From: Halarcobacter sp.
Lineage (GTDB): Bacteria > Campylobacterota > Campylobacteria > Campylobacterales > Arcobacteraceae
Direction: 5' to 3'
DNA length: 64,000 nucleotides
Assembly: GCF_963675975.1 (NCBI RefSeq)
Contig: NZ_OY780939.1
Coordinates: 682,001 to 746,000, forward strand
In this document: positions 8,230 through 19,177 of the stretch, one piece after another
Layout of the letters: each line of letters starts with the position of its first letter
How positions within the stretch are numbered: the stretch's first letter is position 1
Program-made: the position numbers and the translations under genes
Notes under the pieces: generated by a model
Database searches by the model: none
Told to the model about the DNA's origin: nothing
The model's input: the letters and a program-made list of their open reading frames with translations, nothing else

Positions 8230-9082
8230 TCTCTTCCTTTGATAAAATAATAGAAAATTTAGCTCCTAAATTTTCATTTTCAACTTTTAATTCCCCATGC
8301 ATAGATTTTTCAACAATCATTTTTGCCATACAAAGACCATGTCCAGTTCCTTGTGAATGCGGTTTTGTTGTAAAATAAGGATCAAAAATTTTTTCAAAAA
8401 ACTCTTTTGGAATCCCTCCACCATTGTCGCTTATTTCTAAATAAGCCTTGTTATCAACTGTTCCTATAAAAATTTTGATTTTTGGATTTTCTATTTTATT
8501 ATCTACTAATACATCTTTTGCGTTATTAAGTATCACTAAAATTGCTTGGATAAACTCTTTTTTTATACCTACAATTTTTGAGTCCTCTTGAATCTCAAAT
8601 TTACACTCAATTTGTTTTGATTCAAAAAGTTTATAAACAAGACCAAAAGCTATATCAAAAGCCTCTTTTATAAAAAATACCTCTTTTTCATCATTTGGTT
8701 GTAAATAGTTATTAAAACTTTCAATAGTATCTGACATATAAAAGGTAAGTTTTTCTATCTCATTTAGATGCTCTTCAAGTTTTTCACTATCTAATTTTTT
8801 ATCTTCAAAATCTGCTTCTATATTTGCTACTACTGAGTTTATTTGTGATAGGGGTTGTTTCCATTGATGAGCTATATGAGCTAAAGTTTCTCCAACTGCC
8901 GCAAGTTTTGATTGGGCAATTAAAAGTTTATCTTTATCTCTTAATTCATTTAGTTGTTTATTTACCTCTTTTTCTAGTTTTTTATTATAACTGATTTTTG
9001 AGATTATAAAAAAAACTAAAGCCAAAGCAAAAATTATAAATATAAATACATAATGTTGATTTTGAATCGCTATATCAAACAT
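8222..9082 (-). CDS. Membrane-bound sensor histidine kinase
   Basis: A 286-residue kinase with a single N-terminal membrane helix (about residues 11-30) and almost no periplasmic part, then a coiled coil, an H-box IAHQWKQPLSQI with His72 as phospho-acceptor, and an HATPase domain with the N-box LVILNNAKDVL, DNGGGIP and GTGHGLCM. The HQWKQPL H-box is the type common in Campylobacterota. With no external sensor domain it may sense inside the membrane or need a partner. It partners the response regulator it overlaps. Confidence 0.93.
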   Translation of the reverse strand: MFDIAIQNQHYVFIFIIFALALVFFIISKISYNKKLEKEVNKQLNELRDKDKLLIAQSKLAAVGETLAHIAHQWKQPLSQINSVVANIEADFEDKKLDSEKLEEHLNEIEKLTFYMSDTIESFNNYLQPNDEKEVFFIKEAFDIAFGLVYKLFESKQIECKFEIQEDSKIVGIKKEFIQAILVILNNAKDVLVDNKIENPKIKIFIGTVDNKAYLEISDNGGGIPKEFFEKIFDPYFTTKPHSQGTGHGLCMAKMIVEKSMHGELKVENENLGAKFSIILSKEENE

Positions 9083-9094
9083 TAGTAATCACAT

Positions 9095-9670
9095 CTATTT
9101 TATAACTTTTTGTAGTGCTTCTACAATAGCTTTTGATTCTAAAGATTTGATTTTATCTTCTAGTGATTGGGCAGTTTCATTATTAGAAATATCTAGCTTT
9201 TTTTGCAAAATATATTCACCCTCATCATAGTTTTCATTTACAAAATGAATAGTACAACCAGACTCTGTTTCTTTATTTTCAATTACTGCTTTATGTACAT
9301 TTGAGCCATACATACCTTTTCCACCAAATTTTGGTAAAAGTGCTGGATGTGAATTTATGATTTTATTTTCATAAGCACAAATAAGATTTTTCTCTAATTT
9401 TTTCATAAATCCTGATAAAAAAATAAAATCAACTTTAAACTCAAGCATAAGATTTGTAATCTTCTCATCTAAGTTTTCATCTGGAAATTTTTTTGCATTT
9501 ATTATAAAATTTGGTATATTTTTATTTTCTGCTTTTTTTAATACATTTGCATCACTATTATTTGATATTACAAGTACAACTTGTCCATCTAAAATTTTTT
9601 CTTCACACGCTTTTTGTATAGTTTCAAAGCCACTTCCATTGTGTGAGGCTAAAATCCCAATTCTTTTCAT
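9095..9670 (-). CDS. purN: Phosphoribosylglycinamide formyltransferase
   Basis: Transfers a formyl group from 10-formyl-THF to GAR in step three of purine synthesis. At 191 residues it matches the family. The active-site triad is recognisable as Asn/His in INSHPALLPKF and Asp in NYDEGEYI, and the folate loop HNGSGFE stands at the N-terminus. The start is preceded by AGGG. It lies 59 bases from ruvC on the same strand and close to the kinase gene. Confidence 0.94.
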   Translation of the reverse strand: MKRIGILASHNGSGFETIQKACEEKILDGQVVLVISNNSDANVLKKAENKNIPNFIINAKKFPDENLDEKITNLMLEFKVDFIFLSGFMKKLEKNLICAYENKIINSHPALLPKFGGKGMYGSNVHKAVIENKETESGCTIHFVNENYDEGEYILQKKLDISNNETAQSLEDKIKSLESKAIVEALQKVIK

Positions 9671-9729
9671 TTTTTTCCCTATAAATTTATGAGGCGAATT
9701 ATAACAACATTTTTTTAAATCCCAAAACT

Positions 9730-10197
9730 CTATTTTAATCTTTGAGAGTGAGTTAAGGCTATTGCTATTGCATCTGTTATATCTAGTGGTTTTATCTCTT
9801 TTTTTATTCCAAGTAATCTTTTTACCATAAAAGCCACTTGCTCTTTTTGAGCTTTTCCATTTCCTGTTACTGCTTGTTTTACCTGTAAAGGTGTATATTC
9901 TGCAAAATTACCAAACTCTTGTAAAACTTTTAAAGAGATTGCCCCTCTAAATTGTGCTAGTTTTATTACTGTTTTTGGATTAAAAGCATAAAACATATCT
10001 TCTATGGCAACTTCATTAATTTCATATTTTTTAAAAATCATATCAAGTCCTTCACACATCTCTACTATCTGCTCTTGAAGAATTTTTGTTTTTATTTTAA
10101 TCAACCCAGCTTCTATTAATTTCACATTATTTCCCACTTTTTCAATAACTGCATATCCACAGTTTCTTGTTCCCGGGTCAATTCCTAATATTTTCAA
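9730..10197 (-). CDS. ruvC: Holliday junction resolvase RuvC
   Basis: An endonuclease that resolves Holliday junctions together with RuvAB. The conserved acidic residues are seen in [21 protein letters not shown] and [12 protein letters not shown]. No ATG stands near the conserved start; a TTG at 10197 in front of KILGIDPG gives 155 residues, normal for the family in this phylum, with AAGGA eleven bases before it. The frame stays open to 10275, but the extra residues run through the DnaA-box-like repeats and look like non-coding sequence. Its upstream region doubles as the origin region. Confidence 0.9.
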   Translation of the reverse strand: MKILGIDPGTRNCGYAVIEKVGNNVKLIEAGLIKIKTKILQEQIVEMCEGLDMIFKKYEINEVAIEDMFYAFNPKTVIKLAQFRGAISLKVLQEFGNFAEYTPLQVKQAVTGNGKAQKEQVAFMVKRLLGIKKEIKPLDITDAIAIALTHSQRLK

Positions 10198-10386
10198 CTT
10201 TTCACATTTCCTTAGATTTAAACTTTTCACATTATGTAAGTGCTTTATAATGGTACATTTTACATAAATATTCACTTAAGTTCAAAAAGTTCTTCACATT
10301 ATAAAATTTTTTTATTCACCTGTGAAAAACTTTTAAAGTTTATTTAGATATAATCTATCAATTTATATATAAAGAGTAAGTATTTA
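10196..10386. other. Origin region, left part (ruvC-dnaA gap)
   Basis: A cluster of repeats related to the TTATTCACA-type DnaA box: AACTTTTCACAT (10196-10207), AACTTTTCACATT (10221-10233), GTTCTTCACATT (10289-10300), TTTATTCACC (10311-10320) and, inverted and abutting it, TGTGAAAAAC (10321-10330). A very AT-rich stretch (10331-10386) before dnaA could be the unwinding element. Bipartite origins around dnaA are known in Helicobacter and relatives; the assignment here rests on the repeats and gene order. Confidence 0.75.
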
Positions 10387-11694
10387 ATGACAAGCAAAGA
10401 GTTTTTAACTATTATTAAAAAAGAAGCTAATCCAACAGATTACAAAAGATATCTAAAACAATTAAGCTACAAAAAAATTTCTTCTGATGACAAACTAGCA
10501 GTATTTGAAGTTTCAAACAGATATTTAGCATCTTGGATAAAAAGTAAATACAAGCCTTTAATTCAGCACTGTTTCGAAATCTATGATGGAACAAAACCAG
10601 ACATTGAGATAAAAATAACAGGTGAAAAGAAAAGTAAAAAAGAGATTATTTCAGAAAAAGCAAAAAGTGAAGCTACTGAAAGTACTATATTAAACCCTTC
10701 ATATACCTTTGATTCTTTTGTTTTAGGAAGCTCTAACCAAATGGCATATAACGCATCTTTGGCAGTTTCAGAAAAACCAGGTATTCAGTATAATCCCCTA
10801 TTTATCTATGGTGGAACTGGACTTGGTAAAACTCACCTTTTACAATCAATTGGTAATGATGCAATTGAAAAAGGTAAAACAGTAATCTATGTAACAATTG
10901 AACAGTTTATGAATGATTTTACATTTTCTATTAAAAATAAAAATATGGAACATTTTAGAAGTAAATATAGAAAATGCGATGTTTTACTAATAGATGATAT
11001 CCAGTTTTTAAGTGGAAAAGAGCAAACTCAAGAGGAGTTTTTCCATACATTTAATGAACTTCATAATGCTAAAAAACAAATTGTAATGACTTCAGATAGA
11101 CTTCCATCTCAAATTGCAGGTTTAGTTGATAGATTAAAATCAAGATTTGAATGGGGATTAACAGCAGATATCCAAATTCCGGGGCTTGAAACAAAAATTG
11201 CTATTATTGAAAAGAAAAGTGAATTAAATGGAATTAATCTAAGTAGAGAAATTGTAAACTATATTGCAACTAACTTAGATAACTCTATTAGAGAGATTGA
11301 GGGTGTTTTAATTAAATTAAATGCCAGTGCATCACTACTTAATCAAGAGATTAATTTAGAACTTGCACAAAATCTTTTAAAAGAACAAATTAAAGAGAAA
11401 AAAGAAAATATAAAATTACCTGATATAATATCCCTTGTTGCAAATGAATTAAATATTAAACCAAGTGATATAAAATCTAAGAAAAGAACCGCTACAGTGG
11501 CTAATGCCAGAAGAGTAGTAATATATCTTGCTAGAGAATTAACTCATAACTCTATGCCAGATATTGCAAAATTTTTAGGTATGAAAGATCATAGTTCAAT
11601 ATCTAAAAATATTCAAAAAACAAATGAGTTAATAGAAACGGATGAAAACTTCAAATTAATCATCCAAAATCTAAAAAATAAGATCATACATTAA
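10387..11694 (+). CDS. dnaA: Chromosomal replication initiator DnaA
   Basis: A 435-residue AAA+ initiator that binds DnaA boxes, melts the origin and recruits helicase. Walker A is GGTGLGKTH, Walker B is VLLIDDIQFL, and the C-terminal DNA-binding domain carries TATVANARRVVIYLAREL and KDHSSISKNIQK. Domain I is at the N-terminus, joined by a short Lys/Glu-rich linker. It is flanked on both sides by DnaA-box-like repeats, which would allow autoregulation as well as initiation. Confidence 0.98.
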   Translation: MTSKEFLTIIKKEANPTDYKRYLKQLSYKKISSDDKLAVFEVSNRYLASWIKSKYKPLIQHCFEIYDGTKPDIEIKITGEKKSKKEIISEKAKSEATESTILNPSYTFDSFVLGSSNQMAYNASLAVSEKPGIQYNPLFIYGGTGLGKTHLLQSIGNDAIEKGKTVIYVTIEQFMNDFTFSIKNKNMEHFRSKYRKCDVLLIDDIQFLSGKEQTQEEFFHTFNELHNAKKQIVMTSDRLPSQIAGLVDRLKSRFEWGLTADIQIPGLETKIAIIEKKSELNGINLSREIVNYIATNLDNSIREIEGVLIKLNASASLLNQEINLELAQNLLKEQIKEKKENIKLPDIISLVANELNIKPSDIKSKKRTATVANARRVVIYLARELTHNSMPDIAKFLGMKDHSSISKNIQKTNELIETDENFKLIIQNLKNKIIH

Positions 11695-11720
11695 GGAGTG
11701 GAAAAAAAAGTTTAAAGTTA

Positions 11721-11815
11721 AAGTGTGAAAAGGTGTGAACTATTAATGATGTTTATTCACATACACAAAGTGCCTAAAACAGATTGTTTAAATAAAGTTT
11801 TCATCTTTTCACATT
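11721..11815. other. Origin region, right part (dnaA-dnaN gap)
   Basis: A second cluster of DnaA-box-like repeats: AAGTGTGAAAAG (11721-11732, inverted), GGTGTGAAC (11732-11740, inverted), TTTATTCACAT (11752-11762) and TCTTTTCACATT (11804-11815). Together with the repeats upstream of dnaA it suggests a bipartite oriC with dnaA between the two halves. Confidence 0.7.
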
Positions 11816-11860
11816 GTCTACTACTTCCACTAATTAATATAAATAAATAGGAGCTAATAA

Positions 11861-12931
11861 ATGAAGTTCATAATAACAAAAAGCATATTTGAAAATATTG
11901 TTTCATCAATGCAACCTTTTTTAGAAAAAAAAGATGCAAGTTCTATTACTTCTCACATATACTTAGAAGTAAATGATTCTAAATTAACATTAAAAGCAAC
12001 AGATTACGAAATAGGATTAGAATGTTCTATTGAATCTATTACTGAAGCTATATATGGAAAAGCAACAGTAAATGGTTCTAATCTATTAGGTATTATTAAA
12101 AGATTAAAAGATGCAGATATCATAATTGAAACTGCTGATAATAATCTAATTATCAAACAAAACAAATCAACATTTAAATTACCAATGTATGATGCTGATG
12201 AATATCCATCACTAATGTTACAAAATGATTTAAAAAATTTAGAAATTTCTACTATTAATTTAATTAATTCTATTAGAAAAATTACTCCTGCAATTGATAA
12301 CAATAATCCTAAATTTGAATTAAATGGTGCTTTAATTGATATTAAAAGTTCAAAAATAAATTTTGTATCTACTGATACTAGAAGATTAGCTATTTCTCAT
12401 TTACAAAATATCTCAAATGCTGAAGCTCAATTTATTATTCCTAAAAAAGCAATTATTGAAATTCAAAAACTATTTTTAGATGATGCAAATATTATGTATG
12501 ATGAAAACAATCTAATTGTTTCTAATTCAAATATGAAATTTTTTACTAAACTAATAAATGGTAGATTCCCAGATTATGAGAGAATCATTCCTCAAAGTTT
12601 AAAATACAATATGACAATTCCAAAAAGTATGTTAGTGGAATCTATTAAATTAGTAACTTCATTATTCTCAAATATTAAAATTACTTTTAGACCACACTCT
12701 ATTGTATTTGAATCTTTAGATGAAGATACAGAATCAAAAACTCAAATTGATATTGAATTAAATATTGATCAAGAGTTTTATCTTGCAGTAAATGCAAAAT
12801 ATATGCTTGACTTTTTAAGTCAAACAAACAACGAAGATGTTAAGATTGGATTTAATGAATCAAATTTACCATTCTATTTAGAAGATGAAAAATTCTTTAC
12901 AATTGTAATGCCAATCGTTTTAGAAAAATAA
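11861..12931 (+). CDS. dnaN: DNA polymerase III beta clamp
   Basis: The 356-residue sliding clamp subunit that encircles DNA and tethers polymerase III. Recognisable are the N-terminal MKFIITKSIFENIV, FVSTDTRRLAISH, the NGRFPDYERIIPQ loop and the C-terminal VMPIVLEK. Codon use and length are normal. It lies between the right origin repeats and gyrB on the same strand, with gyrB starting 22 bases after its stop. Confidence 0.97.
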   Translation: MKFIITKSIFENIVSSMQPFLEKKDASSITSHIYLEVNDSKLTLKATDYEIGLECSIESITEAIYGKATVNGSNLLGIIKRLKDADIIIETADNNLIIKQNKSTFKLPMYDADEYPSLMLQNDLKNLEISTINLINSIRKITPAIDNNNPKFELNGALIDIKSSKINFVSTDTRRLAISHLQNISNAEAQFIIPKKAIIEIQKLFLDDANIMYDENNLIVSNSNMKFFTKLINGRFPDYERIIPQSLKYNMTIPKSMLVESIKLVTSLFSNIKITFRPHSIVFESLDEDTESKTQIDIELNIDQEFYLAVNAKYMLDFLSQTNNEDVKIGFNESNLPFYLEDEKFFTIVMPIVLEK

Positions 12932-12937
12932 ATTTAA

Positions 12938-15274
<2,337 letters not shown>

Positions 15275-15276
15275 TT

Positions 15277-15301
15277 AAAAAAGAGGTCTTTCCTCTTTTT
15301 T
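15277..15301 (+). terminator. Intrinsic terminator after gyrB
   Basis: AAAAAAGAGG and CCTCTTTTTT form a hairpin around TCTTT just after the gyrB stop, with a T-run. It ends the dnaA-dnaN-gyrB transcript. Confidence 0.85.
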
Positions 15302-15339
15302 ACTTTCCTATCAAATATTCTCAATATATTTGGAGACTT

Positions 15340-15858
15340 ATGAAAAATAAAAAATTTTTATCTTATGAAGCAAAGATAATTTTGGCCATAATATTAGTTA
15401 TTTCTTTTGTATTATTGCCTTTTAGTATCTCTGATTATCTTTTTTCTTATGAAGATAATTTAAAAAATCTTTATTATAAATATTTAGATAAATATCCTTT
15501 ATGGATAGATATGCTAGTACTTATTTCACCTGTAATAATATATATATTAATATCACAAATAAGAAAAAATCGATCAGATTATAAAGAAGATATTATTTAT
15601 AATGTAAAATGGAAATGGGAATGGTCAAGAAATGATATTGTAAATTTACAATGTTTTTGCCCAACTTGTGGTGAAGAGCTTTATTATGAAAGTTTATATA
15701 ATGACAATAATTTAAAACTACAAAAATTAGATTTTATTTGTGATAAATGTAATAAGGTAGTAACATCAATTCCCTATAGTAACAATGTTTCAAGATCATC
15801 TTTAAATATTAAAAAAGAGATAGAAAGAGTAATTAGAAAAAAAATGATGAAAAAATAA
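15340..15858 (+). CDS. Membrane protein with C-terminal zinc-ribbon-like motif, unknown function
   Basis: A 172-residue protein with two predicted membrane helices (about residues 11-30 and 50-66) and a soluble C-terminal part that holds paired cysteines CFCPTCGEE and FICDKCNKVV, like a zinc ribbon. TTTGGAGA stands before the ATG. It is flanked by gyrB, with its terminator, and by a rhodanese gene. No named family is recognised. A ribbon on the cytoplasmic side of a small membrane protein suggests a binding or adaptor role, but that is inference. Confidence 0.7.
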   Translation: MKNKKFLSYEAKIILAIILVISFVLLPFSISDYLFSYEDNLKNLYYKYLDKYPLWIDMLVLISPVIIYILISQIRKNRSDYKEDIIYNVKWKWEWSRNDIVNLQCFCPTCGEELYYESLYNDNNLKLQKLDFICDKCNKVVTSIPYSNNVSRSSLNIKKEIERVIRKKMMKK

Positions 15859-15920
15859 TTATATATTTAATATAATAAAATATTTTTTATGATAAAATTT
15901 TATTATATTAAGGAAATTAA

Positions 15921-16793
15921 ATGAATTTTTTAAAATATTTTTTAGTTTTGTCACTACTTTTTGTGCAATTATTTTCTTCAGATTTAAAAAATGATGAAGA
16001 TATTCCTGCAATTGTTAGTATAGATTGGTTAAAAACAAATTATAATAATCCAAATTTAGTAATAGTTGATTTAAGAGATACACAAGAGTATCTTAATGGA
16101 CATATAAAAAATGCAGTAAATATACCAGGTTTAAAATCTTTATTTGATGAAAAATTTATGATGCCTAAACTTGATTTTCTAAGAAATTTAATGAGTAATG
16201 CTGGCATTGACAGTACTAGTAAAGTTGTAGCTTATGATAATGGTGATTTTATTTGGGCTGCAAGATTTTATTGGATTTTAGAAACCTTAGGGCATGATGA
16301 TGTAGGAATTTTAAAAGTGGCATATGGACCACTTGTAGAAAAATCATTCACTATTTCTACTGAAGAATATAAACCAGAAAAAAAAGAGTTTATACCAAGA
16401 GTTGATAATGAAAAAATCCAAACTAAACTTAGTACACTTTTAGCAATTGGTAAAAAAACTATAATAGATGGTAGAAAAAAATCACATTATGAAGGGAAAG
16501 AATCTTTAGCTAAAAGGTTTGGTCATATTCCAACAGCTAAAAATTATGCTTGCACACAAAACTATCAAGTGTCTGAAAATGGCAATATAATGAAAGATTT
16601 AAATCAATTAAAAGAGGTTTATAAAGACGTATCAAAAGATAAAGAGATAATTCTTTATTGTGACGGTGGAGCAGAAGCAGCATTAAATTATATTGTACTT
16701 CAAGAATTGGGTTACAATGTATCTGTTTATGATGGTTCTTGGCTTGAATGGGGGAATGATAAAGAAGTTCCCATAGAAAATCCATCAAAGTAG
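15921..16793 (+). CDS. Exported two-domain rhodanese-type sulfurtransferase
   Basis: A 290-residue protein with a signal peptide (MNFLKYFLVLSLLFVQLFSS) and two rhodanese domains. The first has VIVDLRDTQEYLNGHIKNA and an inactive-looking YDNGDFIWAARFYW loop; the second has the catalytic Cys in ILYCDGGAEAALNY. It would move sulfane sulfur in the periplasm, the usual role of 3-mercaptopyruvate or thiosulfate sulfurtransferases; the substrate cannot be told. It is followed after nine bases by a sensor kinase gene, suggesting co-transcription. Confidence 0.88.
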   Translation: MNFLKYFLVLSLLFVQLFSSDLKNDEDIPAIVSIDWLKTNYNNPNLVIVDLRDTQEYLNGHIKNAVNIPGLKSLFDEKFMMPKLDFLRNLMSNAGIDSTSKVVAYDNGDFIWAARFYWILETLGHDDVGILKVAYGPLVEKSFTISTEEYKPEKKEFIPRVDNEKIQTKLSTLLAIGKKTIIDGRKKSHYEGKESLAKRFGHIPTAKNYACTQNYQVSENGNIMKDLNQLKEVYKDVSKDKEIILYCDGGAEAALNYIVLQELGYNVSVYDGSWLEWGNDKEVPIENPSK

Positions 16794-16801
16794 TTTAAAA
16801 G

Positions 16802-18622
16802 ATGCAATATAAAGGCTCTATTAAAAAGCGATTAACAGCAATAATTGTTTCAGTTACAATTTTAACTGCGTTAATAGGTTATAGTAGTTTTGTATATTGG
16901 TATATGACTAATCAATATAACAATGTATTAAAACTTTCAAAATCAGTAGCTTTAGTTTTAGGGCAAGATATTGCAAAACTAGTATTATTAAATGATATTT
17001 CAGTTGCAGCAGATATAACTACAAAATTAAAATCTTTTAAAACTTTAGATTCAATGGTTTTATATAAATTAGATAATACTCCTATTTTACAATATTCTAA
17101 AAATGAAAAAAGTTTTGTAGCTGATAAATTACCTGATGAAAAAAACAGACAAACTACTATTGATACTCAATTTTTAAAACTGTATGTAGACGCAAAGTAC
17201 CAAAATAATCATTTAGGATATATTCAATTTAAATTTTCAATTCAATCTATTTATGATGTAATAAAAAAAGATATCTATTCTATCTTAACTATTTTATTTA
17301 TTATGTTGATTTTTTCTTATATTCTAGCAACTATTTCATCAAGAAGATTTACAAAACCTATTTTAAAACTTGTTACATTTTTGGAAAATGTTGATTTCTC
17401 ACACTCTTTAAATAAAGAGATCCATACAAAAGAAAATAATGAATATGGTAAATTATATAATGAAGTAAATATTATGTTAGATAGGCTTGAGAAAGCTAAA
17501 TTAGAACTTCAAATAGCAGCTGCAGCATTTGATACACAAAATGGTATGGTTATTACAGATAAGTATCAAAAGATTTTAAAGGTTAATAAAGCATTTACAA
17601 ATATCACCGGATATACAGCCCAAGAGGCTGAAGGTAAAACTCCAAGTATATTAAAATCAGGTATTCATGGTGAAGAATTTTACAAGAAAATGTATAAATC
17701 TTTACAAATAAATCATTTCTGGATGGGAGAAATCAATAATAAACATAAAGATGGAACGGTTGTAAATGAGTTATTAATTATCCACTCAATATTAGATGAT
17801 AACAATGAAGTTTTATATTATGTAAGTTCATTTAGTGATATAACCTTACAGAAAAAAGCAGAGGCAGAGTTAAAGCTAAAAGAAGAATTATTAATACAAA
17901 AATCAAAAATGGCTTCTATGGGGCAAATGCTTGAGAATATAGCCCATCAATGGAGGCAACCTTTATCTATCATCTCTACAACATCAAGTGGGCTTTTATT
18001 GAGAAAAGATATGGGTATGGAGATACCAAAAGAGGATGAAGTTGCAGATTTAGAAAAAATAGGAGATACAGTTAAATATTTATCTCAAACAATTGAAGAT
18101 TTTAGAAACTATTTTAATCCAAATAGAAATAAAGAGTTATTTAATTTAAAAGAGTGTTATGAAAAAACACTAAAACTTTTAAATACTAAATTTAGTGTAT
18201 TAAATATCAAAGTAATACAAAGGCTTGAGGATGTAAATGTATTAGGTTATGAAAATGAGTTTACACAAGTTATTATGAATCTTTTAAATAATACAAAAGA
18301 TGTTCTTGTTGAAAAAAATAAAGAAAATAGACTAATGTTTGTTTCTATTTATAGAGATGGAAACAATGCAATTTTTTCAGTAAAAGATAGTGGAGGAGGA
18401 ATCCCTTCACATATTATGGATAAAATATTTGAACCATACTTTACAACTAAAGGTAAAGAGAAAGGTACAGGTATAGGTTTATATATGTCTAGAGAAATTA
18501 TAGAAAAGCATATGGATGGTAAACTTAAACTTCAAAATAAAAAATTTATTTATGAAGAAAAAGAGTTTATTGGTGCCCATTTTAAAATCATCTTACCTTT
18601 AAAACAAAAAAATAAAAAATAA
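16802..18622 (+). CDS. PAS-domain sensor histidine kinase
   Basis: A 606-residue kinase with a first membrane helix near residues 12-32, a periplasmic sensor region, a second helix near 155-178, a HAMP-like segment, a PAS domain (about 235-355), an H-box MLENIAHQWRQPLSII and an HATPase domain with MNLLNNTKDVL, DSGGGIP and GTGIGLYM. No response regulator gene adjoins it, so it is an orphan kinase here. It follows the rhodanese gene by nine bases. Confidence 0.93.
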   Translation: MQYKGSIKKRLTAIIVSVTILTALIGYSSFVYWYMTNQYNNVLKLSKSVALVLGQDIAKLVLLNDISVAADITTKLKSFKTLDSMVLYKLDNTPILQYSKNEKSFVADKLPDEKNRQTTIDTQFLKLYVDAKYQNNHLGYIQFKFSIQSIYDVIKKDIYSILTILFIMLIFSYILATISSRRFTKPILKLVTFLENVDFSHSLNKEIHTKENNEYGKLYNEVNIMLDRLEKAKLELQIAAAAFDTQNGMVITDKYQKILKVNKAFTNITGYTAQEAEGKTPSILKSGIHGEEFYKKMYKSLQINHFWMGEINNKHKDGTVVNELLIIHSILDDNNEVLYYVSSFSDITLQKKAEAELKLKEELLIQKSKMASMGQMLENIAHQWRQPLSIISTTSSGLLLRKDMGMEIPKEDEVADLEKIGDTVKYLSQTIEDFRNYFNPNRNKELFNLKECYEKTLKLLNTKFSVLNIKVIQRLEDVNVLGYENEFTQVIMNLLNNTKDVLVEKNKENRLMFVSIYRDGNNAIFSVKDSGGGIPSHIMDKIFEPYFTTKGKEKGTGIGLYMSREIIEKHMDGKLKLQNKKFIYEEKEFIGAHFKIILPLKQKNKK

Positions 18623-18701
18623 ATCTCTTACATTTTGTAATTAAATTAAATAAGATTCTTTTTTTTAACTATACTTTCACAAATAATAAAAGGAAAATAT
18701 A

Positions 18702-19097
18702 GTGAATATATGTGGAATTGAATTAAAAAGTAACCAATTATTAATAGCAACATTCAACGAAAATGAATATATAGATTTAAAAACAAAAAAAATAGTATTA
18801 GAAGATGATGAAAATCAATTAAGTATAAGAGAATTTTGTAACCAATTCTTACTTTTTTTAGAACAAAATAATATAGAAAAAGTGTATATTAAAAAAAGAG
18901 CAAAAAAAGGTAATTTTGCGGGTGGTGCAGTTACTTTTAAAATGGAAGGATTAATTCAACTAAATCCTTTATGTGAAGTTGAATTAGTTTCAGCTCAAAC
19001 TATCTCAGCTTTTGAAAAAAAGAATATTATAGAATTTCCAGAAAAGTTGATGAAATACCAAGAACAAGCTTTTTTAACTGCATATTCTCAATTATAA
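18702..19097 (+). CDS. DUF3010-type protein, unknown function
   Basis: A 131-residue protein with the DUF3010 pattern: MNICGIELKSNQLLIATFNE at the start, IEKVYIKKRAKKGNFAGGAVTFKMEG in the middle. The fold looks RNase-H/actin-like (short strand, hairpin, ICGIE start), but no function is known to me. The start is GTG with AAAAGGAAA upstream. It stands alone, with a perfect terminator downstream. Confidence 0.8.
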   Translation: MNICGIELKSNQLLIATFNENEYIDLKTKKIVLEDDENQLSIREFCNQFLLFLEQNNIEKVYIKKRAKKGNFAGGAVTFKMEGLIQLNPLCEVELVSAQTISAFEKKNIIEFPEKLMKYQEQAFLTAYSQL

Positions 19098-19127
19098 AAT
19101 ATATTTAGCTTAAATATATTATTTTTT
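19098..19127 (+). terminator. Intrinsic terminator after the DUF3010 gene
   Basis: AATATATTTA and TAAATATATT form a perfect ten-base-pair stem with a GCT loop, followed by ATTTTTT. It begins immediately after the stop codon. Confidence 0.75.
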
Positions 19128-19177
19128 AATATAGATAAAATAGCTATAATATTCTAACTCGCAATAAAAGGGATTTT

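Noticed and set aside
10198-10275. N-terminal extension of RuvC
   Set aside because: The frame is open, but it runs through DnaA-box-like repeats and has no family similarity before [11 protein letters not shown] at 10197 is the better start.
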